DNA from: Gammaproteobacteria bacterium
GTDB taxonomy: Bacteria > Pseudomonadota > Gammaproteobacteria > Pseudomonadales > Porticoccaceae
Length of the DNA stretch: 64,000 nt
Assembly: GCA_016708925.1 (NCBI GenBank)
Contig: JADJET010000014.1
Location: forward strand, 1 to 64,000
Reading direction: 5' to 3'
Shown here: piece by piece, positions 38,301 through 46,245 of the stretch
How positions within the stretch are numbered: the first letter of the stretch is position 1
Layout of the letters: every line of letters starts with the position of its first letter
The notes under the pieces: model-generated
Told to the model about the DNA's origin: nothing
Database searches by the model: none
Seen by the model: the letters and a program-made list of their open reading frames with translations, nothing else
Program-made: the position numbers and the translations under genes

Positions 38301-38627
38301 GTGCGGGAAAACATGAGCGAAGAGGAGCTGGTCATCTTCGACATCCTCACGCGGCCGGCGCCGGCACTGACCACCGCAGAACGCGTCGAAGTCAAAAAAA
38401 TCGCGCGCGATCTGCTGGCGCGATTGAAAGCGCTGCTGGTGCTGAACTGGCGGCAGAAATCGACGGCGCGCTCACAGTTGAAACTGACCATCGAAGACAC
38501 CCTCGACACCGGCCTGCCGCGCGCCTACACGCCCGAGCTTTTCAACCAGAAATGCGCGGCGGTGTTCGAGCATGTGTACGAGAGCTATCCGGAGCGGGAT
38601 GCGGGCGTCTATGCGCAGGCAACGTGA
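35376..38627 (+). CDS. hsdR: type I restriction enzyme translocase/nuclease subunit
   Basis: DNA translocase and nuclease of the R-M complex. In the 1083-residue protein the PD-(D/E)xK nuclease lies at 160-177 (RPDLVGF, then VIELKK), Walker A QGSGKS at 313-318, DEAH at 412-415, and helicase motifs ATGTP-like FTGTP and QAIARANR further on, followed by the C-terminal HsdM-contact domain. Residues 113-127 (ALSPGPSPRGRGEEK) come from a palindromic repeat inserted in frame. It is the last gene of the operon. Confidence 0.94.
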   Translation: MAHAYSEDQLVEQPAIGLFADMGWQTVSALDETFGAGGTSVASLGRETKGEVVLVERLRAALGKFNPTLPPEAIQTAIDELTRDRSAMSLEAANREVYRLLKEGITVSVPDRALSPGPSPRGRGEEKARLRVVDWEHPENNDFLLVSQFSVTGALYTCRPDLVGFVNGLPWVVIELKKPGVPARAAFDENLTHYKQQIPALFWSNALLIASNGTDSRVGSLTTDWGRWVEWKRIEREDEPRRVSLEVMLRGTCDRSRLLDLVENFTLFSDHKAGLVKILAQNHQFLGVNNAIASMLEARQLGHGRGGVFWQTQGSGKSFSMVFFAQKVLRKLAGNWTFVVVTDRVELDGQIATTFKAAGAVSEAEGDACHAASGAHLRELLRGNHRYVFTLIHKFQTPELLCDRSDVIVLTDEAHRSQYDTLALNMRAALPKAMFLAFTGTPLIAGEERTKEVFGDYVSIYDFQQSIEDGATVPLFYENRTPELQLVNPDLNEDIYRLIEDADLDADQEAKLEQVLGRQYHLITRDDRLETVAQDIVRHFLGRGFLGKAMVVSIDKATALRMYDKVKVHWAAEAARVQKELGELHYQPNHPNAGGMTSAQARRDLRMAELKQRLAVLTSTDMAVIVSPGQNEIAQMQTLGLDIEPHRKRMNLSSTTGQPGLDEKFKDVDDPLRLVFVCAMWLTGFDAPSCSTVYLDKPMRNHSLMQAIARANRVFPGKHSGVIVDYANVFASLEKALAIYGAGKDGKSPVKDKQQLVEEMRQAVVDATAFCAAHGVQLTEIEALAAGSLERLQRIEDAINALISPDPLRRDFFAHERLVSTLYRAVKPDPSALEFASRVACLTTLADAIRAKLNPNPPDISPVMMGINALLDDSITGHAIRQAGPPALDLSKINFEALAQRFKASKHKNTDLEVLKAAIRAQLEKLIQLNRTRADFAEKFEALIESYNAGSRSIEELFEELLKLSHSLNDEQQRHVRENMSEEELVIFDILTRPAPALTTAERVEVKKIARDLLARLKALLVLNWRQKSTARSQLKLTIEDTLDTGLPRAYTPELFNQKCAAVFEHVYESYPERDAGVYAQAT
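35711..35755. repeat. in-frame palindromic repeat inside hsdR
   Basis: CCCTCTCCCCCGGCCCCTCTCCC followed by AGAGGGCGAGGGGAGG, the same family as the two hsdM copies, adding about 14 residues between the N-terminal segment and the nuclease domain without breaking the frame. Confidence 0.8.
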
Positions 38628-38754
38628 ATTGCGCGGGCGGGGTCTGTTATCGCACTGCAATATCCCGTCAACCACCAAGGTGACGATGTCCCCGAAATGG
38701 CAAGGTCAGGCAGTAGCGTAGTCCGGAACCCGAACGGCGAGGGCTGGCGTTGCG

Positions 38755-39000
38755 TCAGTGCTTCAAGCTGTGTAACTGCGCAGCCAGGTCGCCGATGGTG
38801 GTGATGTTGGGCAGGATGTTGAGCGGGATGGAGAGATCGAAGTGATCCTCCAGCTTTTCGATCAGTTCCATTACCTGAAGCGAGCTGAGGCCGATGTCGG
38901 CGATCAGATCGGTCGTCTCGCCCAAGGGTTTGGGCGCGCCTTTTTGCCGGGCCTGGAGCAGATTGCAGATGAATTGGACGTAGTTGTTGTAATCGGGCAT
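38755..39000 (-). CDS. orphan acyl carrier protein
   Basis: An 81-residue ACP fold: helix I NYVQFICNLLQARQ, LIADIGLSSLQVMELIEKLE with the phosphopantetheine Ser40 (the usual DSL is SSL here), and DHFDLSIP. There is no synthase, ketosynthase or AMP-ligase gene beside it. The start is ATG 39000; a longer frame upstream is Pro/Cys-rich and unlike ACP. It may supply acyl groups for lipid or glycan modification in the following cluster. The 127 bases between hsdR and this gene show nothing. Confidence 0.8.
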   Translation of the reverse strand: MPDYNNYVQFICNLLQARQKGAPKPLGETTDLIADIGLSSLQVMELIEKLEDHFDLSIPLNILPNITTIGDLAAQLHSLKH

Positions 39001-39115
39001 GGGCTCGGGTGTCAGACTGGATGCACCTTGTGAGGGGCAGGGCGGTGGGCTACATTGCGCCGCGCCAATATACCCGCAGGCCCTCGCCATTACCACTTCA
39101 GCGCCCCCGACCACT

Positions 39116-40228
39116 GTGCTCCGGAAGCCCGCGGCAACGCCCCGGGTGTGGCTGCTGGAACCCTACCGCACCGGCGAGCAGCAGCAGGTGCTGGCGCTGG
39201 CCGAGGCGCTGGGCTGGCCCTTCGAGATCAAGCATCTGCATTACCGGACCCTGGCGTTTGGCACCAATCTGCTGCGCGGCAGCTCGCTGCGGGGTATCGA
39301 TCGGCGCCGCTCCGCCGCGCTGGCGGCGCCCTGGCCGGATCTGGTGATTTCGGCGGGCATGCGCAATGAACCCGTGGGCCGGTGGATCCGCAGGCAGTCC
39401 GGCGGGCGCTGCCGGATCGTCCATGTCGGCCGTCCCTGGGCCGATCCGCAGCGCTTCGATCTGGTCATCACCACACCCCAGTACCGGCTGCCCCGGCGTG
39501 CCAATGTGCTGCACAACGACCTGCCGCTGCACCGGGTCCAGGCCGCGCGCCTGCGCGAGGCGGCCGCGCGCTGGCGGGACACGCTGGCGCAACTGCCGGC
39601 GCCGCGCATCGCGGTGATTCTGGGCGGCGACAGCGGCCCCTTCACGCTCGGCGCCAAGGCCGCGCGCCGGCTGGCTGAGGCGGCGACCGAACTGGCCCGC
39701 CAGCGCGGCGGTTCCCTGCTGACCACCACCAGTCCGCGCACCGCCGACGCAGTGACCCGGGTGTTTGCCGGGGATCTGGGCGTGCCCACCCATTTTTATG
39801 CCTGGCAACCGGGTGCCGCCGACAATCCCTATTTCGGTTATCTGGCGCTGGCGGATGCGTTTATCGTCACCGCCGACAGCGTGTCCATGCTCGCGGAAGC
39901 CTGCGCGACGGGAAAGCCGCTGTACCTCTTCGATCTGGGCACCGGGCGTCACAGCATGCGTGCCGGTTGTGGTGGCGCGCGCGCCGATGTGCGCGCTGAT
40001 CCCGACGGGAATGACTTTCGCCTGAGCGGGCTGCTCTACCGCGCGCTGATGCGCTGGGGCTGGCAGCGCCTGTCCCGCGACATCACCCTGATCCACCGCC
40101 AGTTGGTGGCGAGCGGCCGCGCCGTCTGGCTGGGCGATCCGGAGCCCCACTGGCAGGGCGATACCGGCGGGGATGTGGCGCGCGCGGTGGCACGGATACG
40201 GGCGTTATTTGATTCCGCGGCTTGTTGA
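39116..40228 (+). CDS. ELM1-family (PF06258) protein, paralogue 1 of 3
   Basis: A 370-residue protein of the 'mitochondrial fission ELM1' family, whose bacterial members look like GT-B glycosyltransferases. It shows PYRTGEQQQVLALAEALGWP near the start, PWPDLVISAGMRNEPV, RIVHVGRPWAD, ILGGDSGPFTLG, YFGYLALADAFIVTADSVSM and GKPLYLFDLG. Enzymatic activity is unproven for bacterial members. GTG 39116 is chosen; GTG 39149 is an alternative. It is divergent from the ACP gene. Confidence 0.75.
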   Translation: MLRKPAATPRVWLLEPYRTGEQQQVLALAEALGWPFEIKHLHYRTLAFGTNLLRGSSLRGIDRRRSAALAAPWPDLVISAGMRNEPVGRWIRRQSGGRCRIVHVGRPWADPQRFDLVITTPQYRLPRRANVLHNDLPLHRVQAARLREAAARWRDTLAQLPAPRIAVILGGDSGPFTLGAKAARRLAEAATELARQRGGSLLTTTSPRTADAVTRVFAGDLGVPTHFYAWQPGAADNPYFGYLALADAFIVTADSVSMLAEACATGKPLYLFDLGTGRHSMRAGCGGARADVRADPDGNDFRLSGLLYRALMRWGWQRLSRDITLIHRQLVASGRAVWLGDPEPHWQGDTGGDVARAVARIRALFDSAAC

Positions 40229-40294
40229 AAACGGCTAAACGGTTGCGCGCTGCGGCTCCAGCAGCCGGGCTTGGCCGCGCAGGACATCGCCTTG

Positions 40295-40412
40295 CGTAGG
40301 GCGGATAAGCGCCAGCGCATCCGCCGTGATCGCGGCTCCGATCCTACCGGCGGACGCGGGGTTTTTCGGTGGGTGCGCTGCGCTTACCCACCCTACGATG
40401 CCTTTTCACACA
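40295..40412. repeat. dispersed CGTAGGGCGG...CCACCCTACG repeat, copy 2
   Basis: It matches the element at 25161: CGTAGGGCGGATAAGCG at one end, TTTCGGTGGGTGCGCTGCG inside and CCACCCTACGATGCCTTTTC at the other end, with a variable middle. Confidence 0.75.
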
Positions 40413-40525
40413 ACCTCGGACGCGGGCATCCAGAAGACCTTGATATTCCTGGATTCCCGCCCCCCTTCGCGGGGGCAGGCACTGCGCGGGAACGACGATC
40501 GGGTGATTATTCGGAGCATCCCTCA
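40413..40525. repeat. dispersed GTTCCCGC-type repeat, copy 4
   Basis: Reverse orientation of the family: GCGGGCATCCAGAAG, then GGATTCCCGCC, CGCGGGAACGACGATCG and GTGATTATTCGGAGC. It runs up to the last codons of the ABC exporter, whose terminal LEGCSE is encoded by repeat sequence. Confidence 0.7.
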
Positions 40526-42246
40526 AGGGTTGCGCGCTGCGGCTCCAGCAGCCGCGCCCGGCCGCGCGCCAGTTCGTAGACCCGGTCGGCAATGTCCACC
40601 AGGGCACTGTCGTGGGAGATCGCCAGAATGGTCAGATCGTTCTTGAGCCCGACCAGGGTCTGGCAGATTTCCCGCTCGCTGACGGGATCGAGCGCGCTGG
40701 TCGCCTCGTCCAGGATCAGCAGGCGCGGCTTGTTGACCAGCGCGCGCGCGATGGCGACCCGCTGGCGTTGACCGCCGGACAGTTTGCCGCCGCGCTCCCC
40801 GACCAGCGTGTTCATGCCCTCCGGCAGCGCGGCGACGAAATCCCAGATGCCGGCGGCGCGCAGGGCGTTTTCCGCGGCGGCGGGCGTGAGCGCGGCGTCG
40901 CCCAGGGTGACGTTGTGCAGCACGCTGTCGTGCAAGAGCACGGTGTCCTGGGGCACATAACCGATCAGGCTGCGCCAGGCGCGCAGATCCAGTTCGCCCA
41001 TCGCGATACCGTCGACAAAAATCTCTCCCGCTGAGGGTCGCACCAGGCCGATGACGAGGTCGATCACCGTGGTCTTGCCGGCGCCCGAGGGGCCGATCAG
41101 GGTGGTCAGCGTCCGCGCGGGGAAGTCCAGGCACAGATCGTCAAACACCGGGTGTTCGTCGTAGCCGAAGGCCAAGTGTTCGAACTGAATGCCCCGTTCC
41201 AGACTGGGAGCGCGGCCCTCGCCCAGGTGTTCGGCGGCGGTGGTGGCGGCATCGATGGAGCCTTGCAGCGACCAGTAGGCGCTCTCGCCCTGAGCCATTT
41301 TCTGATACTGCTTTTGCACCTTGCCGAGCGAGCCAAACGCTCGCCCCAGGGCAATCGCGAGCACCAGCACCGTGCTCAGTTCGACGCTGAACAGCACCAG
41401 TGCGAGATACATACCCAGCGCGATAAAGCTCGCAAACAACAGATCCTGAACCGAATTGAGCAGCGCGCCGCTGAACACCTGCTTGCGCAATGCGCGGTTG
41501 AGGCGAAAGGTTTCACCGGCCAGCACCTGGTCGGCGAGGTGTTCCCGCGCCATTGCCTTGAGCGGCTTGACCGATTGCAGGGTGTCGGTGAGTTGCGCCA
41601 TCAGCGAAGACAGCAGCAGGGTTTGGCGCCGACCGGCGCGGCGTGTCATGCGCACCAGAAAATGCGATGAGCCGATCACCATCACGCCGGCAATCAGACT
41701 CAACAGTGTGGCCTGCCAGGAGATCGCCACCGCGATCGCGCCATAGATCAGTGCATGGATCAGAAAAGTGACGGCGGTGGCGCCGAACACAAACGAATCC
41801 GACGAGCGCTGCGCTTCGGTGGCGAGCCCGTTGGTGAGCTTGCCCACCGGCTGGTGGAGAAAGTATTCCCAGCGGCTGCGCAGAATGGCGCGCAGCAGAT
41901 CGAGGCGCAGCTCGGTACCGATCTGCGCGGCGGTGTAGCCCACCTGACGCTGGACCACCAGCAACAGCAGGCTTTTGAACGCGACGCCCGCGACAATGAC
42001 CAGCAGCAGCGGGCCGATGGCGGGAGCGATGCCCAGCCGGGCGAGGATGTCGAGCACCGCCTGTTCAAACTGGCCGGGCGGCGTCACTTCGGCGCCGGCG
42101 CCCCGGTCCGCCGCGATGGCGACATTGAGCAACGGCAGCAGGGCGGAGAGACCGATGCCCTCGGCAAGTCCCGATGCCAGCAGGGCCAGCAGCATCAGGA
42201 TCGTGCGCCAGCGGTGCTTGCGAAACAGGGCCAGCATCAACTGCAT
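40507..42246 (-). CDS. ABC exporter half-transporter (MsbA/lipid-exporter type)
   Basis: A 579-residue membrane-ATPase fusion with six helices in the first 320 residues (MQLMLALFRKHRWRTILMLL onward), Walker A GPSGAGKTT, Q-loop VPQDTVLL, signature LSGGQRQRVAIARAL, Walker B LLILDEATSALD and switch His in ISHDSAL. It probably works as a homodimer exporting a lipid-linked sugar or lipid. The start is ATG 42246. Its last six codons come from an adjoining dispersed repeat. Convergent with one ELM1-family gene and divergent from a sulfotransferase. Confidence 0.88.
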   Translation of the reverse strand: MQLMLALFRKHRWRTILMLLALLASGLAEGIGLSALLPLLNVAIAADRGAGAEVTPPGQFEQAVLDILARLGIAPAIGPLLLVIVAGVAFKSLLLLVVQRQVGYTAAQIGTELRLDLLRAILRSRWEYFLHQPVGKLTNGLATEAQRSSDSFVFGATAVTFLIHALIYGAIAVAISWQATLLSLIAGVMVIGSSHFLVRMTRRAGRRQTLLLSSLMAQLTDTLQSVKPLKAMAREHLADQVLAGETFRLNRALRKQVFSGALLNSVQDLLFASFIALGMYLALVLFSVELSTVLVLAIALGRAFGSLGKVQKQYQKMAQGESAYWSLQGSIDAATTAAEHLGEGRAPSLERGIQFEHLAFGYDEHPVFDDLCLDFPARTLTTLIGPSGAGKTTVIDLVIGLVRPSAGEIFVDGIAMGELDLRAWRSLIGYVPQDTVLLHDSVLHNVTLGDAALTPAAAENALRAAGIWDFVAALPEGMNTLVGERGGKLSGGQRQRVAIARALVNKPRLLILDEATSALDPVSEREICQTLVGLKNDLTILAISHDSALVDIADRVYELARGRARLLEPQRATLEGCSE

Positions 42247-42510
42247 GGTGTCGGGTTTCCTCGATGCTCGGGAAGATGTTGAAAAAAAAGCAGAGTCGGG
42301 GACGCTGGGAAACGAACGTGGCCGGAACGATGGGCCGACCCGACCGCGAAAATTGCGGTGGTGGGTGCCCGGCGTCGGGCGGCAGTTTACCACCCGCGCA
42401 TGCGGAATTCGGGGGATCGCTCCGCACTTTGCCGCCGCCGCGCGCTGGCACTGTCTGGGGCGCTGCCGCATACTGACGCCCCTTTTTTGTCAGCCGATAC
42501 AGTGGGGTAT

Positions 42511-43446
42511 GTGGTCGTGCAACTCAGTGACGGAGTCAAAAAAGCACTCATCATCGGGCCCACCGAGCTGCTGCCGGCGTCCCTGCGGGTCGCGCTGCGC
42601 CGCAAGTATCTGGCGCGGCTCGAACTCGCCAAGGCGGAGCGGGCGAGCATGCTCATCATCGGCCATCCCAAGAGCGGCAATACCTGGCTCAAGGTGATGC
42701 TGTCGCGGCTCTACCAGGTGCGCCATGGCCTGCCGGCCTCGCGGCTCATCAATACCGACGAGTTTGCCCGCCGCAATCCGGCGATCCCGCGCCTCGCCGC
42801 CACCAATGGCTGCTACAGCTACGAAACGGCAGTGGGCGAGCGCCTCGCCGTCGGCGCCGCGGACAATGCGCTGCGCCACAAACCCGTGCTGATCCTGGCG
42901 CGCAATCCGATCGATATCGCGGTGTCCTGGTATTACCAGTTCACCCGCCGCCAATCGCGCGCCAAGCAGGAGCTCATCAACCACGCCATCGCTCACCCCA
43001 TCGACCGCAAGACCATCGATATGTGGAACTTCGTCCGCCACAGCGATATCGGGCTGCCGTTTCTGATCGCTTATCTGAATCAGTGGTATCGCAACAGCCT
43101 GAGCCTCGAAAACGCGCTGGTGGTGCGCTACGAAGACCTGCGCAGCCGTCCCGCCGAGACGCTGGCGGAGATCACCCGCTTCATGGGCGAAAACTTCAGC
43201 GCCGAGGAAATTGCCGAAGCGGTCGAGTTCGGCGCCTTCGACAATCTGCGCAAGATGGAAGCCAGCGGCTTCTTCCGCCAGGGCGGCATGCGTCTGCGCC
43301 GGTCCGGCGACCCCACCGCGTTCAAGACCCGGCGCGGCAAGGTCGGCGGCTATCGGGACGAATTCACGCCGGAGCAGGTCGTCGAACTCGAAGCCCTGGT
43401 GGCGGCGAATCTGGAGCCGGCACTCGGCTATCACGCGGTGAGTTAA
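42511..43446 (+). CDS. sulfotransferase family protein
   Basis: Moves sulfate from PAPS to a hydroxyl or amine. The 311-residue protein has the 5'-phosphosulfate loop IGHPKSGNTWLKVML, a 3'-phosphate region (ILARNPIDIAVSWYYQFTR), VVRYEDLRSRPAETL and the C-terminal RRGKVGGYRDEFTPEQ (RKGxxGDW-like). GTG 42511 is chosen because the P-loop then lies near residue 50; GTG 42502 is possible. It lies 3 bases before an ELM1-family gene, pointing to joint action on a glycan or lipid. Confidence 0.85.
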   Translation: MVVQLSDGVKKALIIGPTELLPASLRVALRRKYLARLELAKAERASMLIIGHPKSGNTWLKVMLSRLYQVRHGLPASRLINTDEFARRNPAIPRLAATNGCYSYETAVGERLAVGAADNALRHKPVLILARNPIDIAVSWYYQFTRRQSRAKQELINHAIAHPIDRKTIDMWNFVRHSDIGLPFLIAYLNQWYRNSLSLENALVVRYEDLRSRPAETLAEITRFMGENFSAEEIAEAVEFGAFDNLRKMEASGFFRQGGMRLRRSGDPTAFKTRRGKVGGYRDEFTPEQVVELEALVAANLEPALGYHAVS

Positions 43447-43449
43447 GCA

Positions 43450-44592
43450 ATGCTGGCGTTGACTCCCGTCACCTGGCTGCTGCTGGGCGACAAGCGCGGC
43501 GACAACGGCCAGGTCGAAGCGGTCGCCGCCGCGCTGGGCTGGCCCTGCGATCGCAAAGTGCTGGTGATGCGTTCGAAGTATGTGGTCGCCAAGCCGCGCT
43601 TTCGGCGCACCCTCGACCATCTGGACCTGAAACGCTCCGATCCCCTCACCCCGCCCTGGCCCGACCTGATCATCACCGTCGGTCGCCGGCCCGCGATGGC
43701 GGCGCTCTGGGTGCGGCAGCAATCCGGCAATCGCACCCGCGTCATTCATATCGGCAAGCCCTCGGGCGCCATGCATGTATTCGATCTGGTGGTGGCGAGC
43801 GGCGAGAATCATCTGCCGCCCCTGGCCAACTACCTGCCGGTCACCTTGCCGCTGATGCGAGTCAGCACGGGCGCGATACAGGCCGAAGCGGAGCGCTGGC
43901 GCAGCCGCCTGGCGCCGCTGCAGCGGCCCCTGATCGCGGTGTTCGTGGGCGGGCCCACCGGTCCCTTTGTGATGAACGCCAGGGTCACGCGGGCGCTGCT
44001 CGCGGAAACCCGGCGTATTCGCGATCTGGGCGGCACGCCCTATGTGGTGACCAGCCGGCGCACGCCGGCGGCGGTGGTGGCGCGGTTGCGCAAGCAGTTG
44101 CCGTCCGATGTGCCGTTTTTTGCGTGGCCGGCAGAGGCGGAGCAGGACGCTGCCAGGGGCAGCCAGGCCGACAACCCCTATCGCGCGCTGCTGGGCACCG
44201 CGAACGGTTTCGTGGTCACCGGCGACAGCATTTCGATGCTGGTGGAGGTGGCCGCGCTGGGCAAGCCGCTGGCGATCTTTCCCCTCCCGACCGGCCTCCT
44301 CGGCGGCGTGGATCAGGCGCGCCGCGTGCTGCTGCGCAAACTGTTCGACCCGCGCGGGGAGACGCGCGCCGACCGCGTCCGGCAGTGGCTGGCGCGGCTG
44401 GTCTACCGCTTCGACTATTTCGGATTGCTCAACGGCACCCGGGATTTTCGCTATTTTCACCAGTTGCTGGTGGAGCGCCATCTGGCGGTCTGGGTCGGGG
44501 AACCGTTCCGGATCGGCGGCACCGTTCCCCCGGACGATCTCGAGGTGGTGGTGCGGCGGATTCGTGCGCTGGTGGGATCACGCCCAGCCTGA
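43450..44592 (+). CDS. ELM1-family (PF06258) protein, paralogue 2 of 3
   Basis: A 380-residue member of the same family: TWLLLGDKRGDNGQVEAVAA, PWPDLIITVGRRPAM, RVIHIGKPSG, VFVGGPTGPFVMN, NPYRALLGTANGFVVTGDSI and GKPLAIFPLP. It is the most divergent of the three (long C-terminal insert around VYRFDYFGLLNGTRDF). Cotranscription with the sulfotransferase is likely (3-base gap). The 212 bases after it hold no gene. Confidence 0.75.
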   Translation: MLALTPVTWLLLGDKRGDNGQVEAVAAALGWPCDRKVLVMRSKYVVAKPRFRRTLDHLDLKRSDPLTPPWPDLIITVGRRPAMAALWVRQQSGNRTRVIHIGKPSGAMHVFDLVVASGENHLPPLANYLPVTLPLMRVSTGAIQAEAERWRSRLAPLQRPLIAVFVGGPTGPFVMNARVTRALLAETRRIRDLGGTPYVVTSRRTPAAVVARLRKQLPSDVPFFAWPAEAEQDAARGSQADNPYRALLGTANGFVVTGDSISMLVEVAALGKPLAIFPLPTGLLGGVDQARRVLLRKLFDPRGETRADRVRQWLARLVYRFDYFGLLNGTRDFRYFHQLLVERHLAVWVGEPFRIGGTVPPDDLEVVVRRIRALVGSRPA

Positions 44593-44804
44593 CGGGCCTT
44601 GGCAGCCTGTTGAAAAACTGTTGTGGTAGCCATTGGCTGCGTTGTGCGCTATCCAGGGCGAGTAAAGTGATTCTGGCGCGTCACTGCCCGAGTGATCGCC
44701 TACGGAAGTGCGTTGGCCGCTGCCAGGTACCAACATCCGGGAGCTTCATGTTGCGCAGCGTCGTTTACTGACGCCCTTTGACACAGGTTCAGGCGGACAT
44801 ATCA

Positions 44805-45563
44805 ATGAATCGTCACCTTCGCCTACTGGCAACACTCGCCGCTGCCCTGCTGCTCGTCATCCCCAATGCCCGTGCCGAAGAAGTCGTAGCCGCCGTGGCC
44901 GCCAACTTCGCCGCCGTCATGGCGCGCATCGAACCGGCCTTCGAGCAGGCCAGCGGACACCAGCTGACCGTGGTGCTGGGTTCCTCGGGCAAGCTCGTGA
45001 CGCAGATCCAGCAGGGCGCGCCCTTCGACGTGCTGCTGTCGGCCGATGTGGAACGCCCGGACGTGCTGGCCAAAAGCGGCCGGGGCGTGCCGGCCTCGCG
45101 CTTCACCTACGCTGTCGGCCGGCTGGCGCTGTGGAGCCCGGACCCGCAGGCGATCGGCACGGATGGCGCCGCTTACCTGCGCGCCGGCAGCTTCCGCCAT
45201 CTGGCCATCGCCAATCCAGCCGTCGCGCCCTACGGTATCGCCGCGCAGCAAACCCTGGAAAAACTCGGCCTGTGGCCGGTCGTGCAGGACAGGATCGTGC
45301 GCGGCGAGGATATCGGTCAGGTCTACGCCATGGTGGCCAGCGGCGCGGCCGGGGCCGGCTTCGTCGCGCTGTCACAAGCCCTTGGTGCCGCCAAGCCGGG
45401 CAGCCACTGGGCGGTACCGGAGAACCTGTACCCGCCGCTGAAGCAGGACGCCATCCTGGTCACTCGCGCCCGCGCCAACCCGGCCGCGCAGGCGTTTCTG
45501 GACTACCTCAAAAGCCCGCCGGCCCGCGCCCTGATTGCGGAACTCGGCTACGGGCTGCCCTGA
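44805..45563 (+). CDS. modA: molybdate ABC transporter substrate-binding protein
   Basis: Periplasmic molybdate/tungstate binder. The 252-residue protein has a signal peptide ending ARAEEV, then AAVAANFAAVMARIEPAFE, VVLGSSGKLVTQIQQGAPFD, LLSADVERP, and NPAVAPYGIAAQ, all ModA hallmarks. ATG 44805 gives a standard signal sequence. First gene of modABC. Confidence 0.93.
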   Translation: MNRHLRLLATLAAALLLVIPNARAEEVVAAVAANFAAVMARIEPAFEQASGHQLTVVLGSSGKLVTQIQQGAPFDVLLSADVERPDVLAKSGRGVPASRFTYAVGRLALWSPDPQAIGTDGAAYLRAGSFRHLAIANPAVAPYGIAAQQTLEKLGLWPVVQDRIVRGEDIGQVYAMVASGAAGAGFVALSQALGAAKPGSHWAVPENLYPPLKQDAILVTRARANPAAQAFLDYLKSPPARALIAELGYGLP

Positions 45564-45567
45564 CGCC

Positions 45568-46245
45568 ATGAGCGATCTCGATCTCGGCCCGGTCTGGCTC
45601 ACCTTGCGTCTGGCCGCCGTCACCGTGGCGCTGCTGCTGCTGGTCGGCACGCCTCTGGCCTGGTGGCTGGCGCACACCCGCACGCGCATCAAACCATTGA
45701 TCGAGGCGCTGACCGCGCTGCCGCTGGTGCTGCCGCCGACGGTGATCGGGTTTTACCTGCTGGTGTTGTTCGCGCCTGCGGGGATGCTCGGCGGGCCCTG
45801 GCTGCGCCTCACCGGCGAGACGTTGACGTTTTCCTTCAGCGGGCTGGTGCTGGCCTCGATGATCTATTCGCTGCCGTTCGTGGTGCAGCCGCTGCAGGGC
45901 GCCTTCGAGGCGGTCGGGCGCGCGCCTCTGGAGGCGGCGGCGGTGCTGGGCGCCCGGCCGCTGGATGCCTTTTTTTCCGTCGCCAGCCCGCTCGCCCTGC
46001 GCGGCTACATCACCGCCATCGTGTTGGGTTTTGCGCACACGCTGGGCGAGTTCGGTGTGGTGTTGATGGTGGGCGGCAACATTCCCGGTCGCACGCGAGT
46101 GATCTCGATCGCCATCTACGAGCAGGTGGAAACACTTAATTTTGCTCAGGCGCATGTGCTTTCCGCCGGGCTGCTGCTGTTCTCGTTCGCGGTGCTGGTG
46201 CTGGTCTATACGCTGAACCGCCGCTTCCCGGTACAGGCCACATGA
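45568..46245 (+). CDS. modB: molybdate ABC transporter permease
   Basis: Inner-membrane channel of the molybdate importer. The 225-residue protein has five or six helices, TALPLVLPPTVIGFYLL and the EAA loop EAAAVLGARPLDAFFSVASP, followed by GFAHTLGEFGVVLMVGGNIPG, a ModB signature. ATG 45568 lies 4 bases after modA and the gene overlaps modC by ATGA. Confidence 0.93.
   Translation: MSDLDLGPVWLTLRLAAVTVALLLLVGTPLAWWLAHTRTRIKPLIEALTALPLVLPPTVIGFYLLVLFAPAGMLGGPWLRLTGETLTFSFSGLVLASMIYSLPFVVQPLQGAFEAVGRAPLEAAAVLGARPLDAFFSVASPLALRGYITAIVLGFAHTLGEFGVVLMVGGNIPGRTRVISIAIYEQVETLNFAQAHVLSAGLLLFSFAVLVLVYTLNRRFPVQAT

Larger units (their letters stand above)
40241..40567. repeat. composite repeat flanked by a 27-base direct repeat
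   Basis: The segment starting GGTTGCGCGCTGCGGCTCC is found at 40241 and again at 40528 (27 identical bases, then about 13 similar). The 40528 copy is the end of the ABC exporter gene (RARLLEPQRATL). On the minus strand the 40241 copy reads LRGQARLLEPQRATV-stop, probably the original gene end. Between them lies the composite repeat listed separately. Confidence 0.6.

Noticed and set aside
44776..44781. TTGACA box before modA
   Set aside because: It lies only about 25 bases before the start codon with no room for a -10 and leader.
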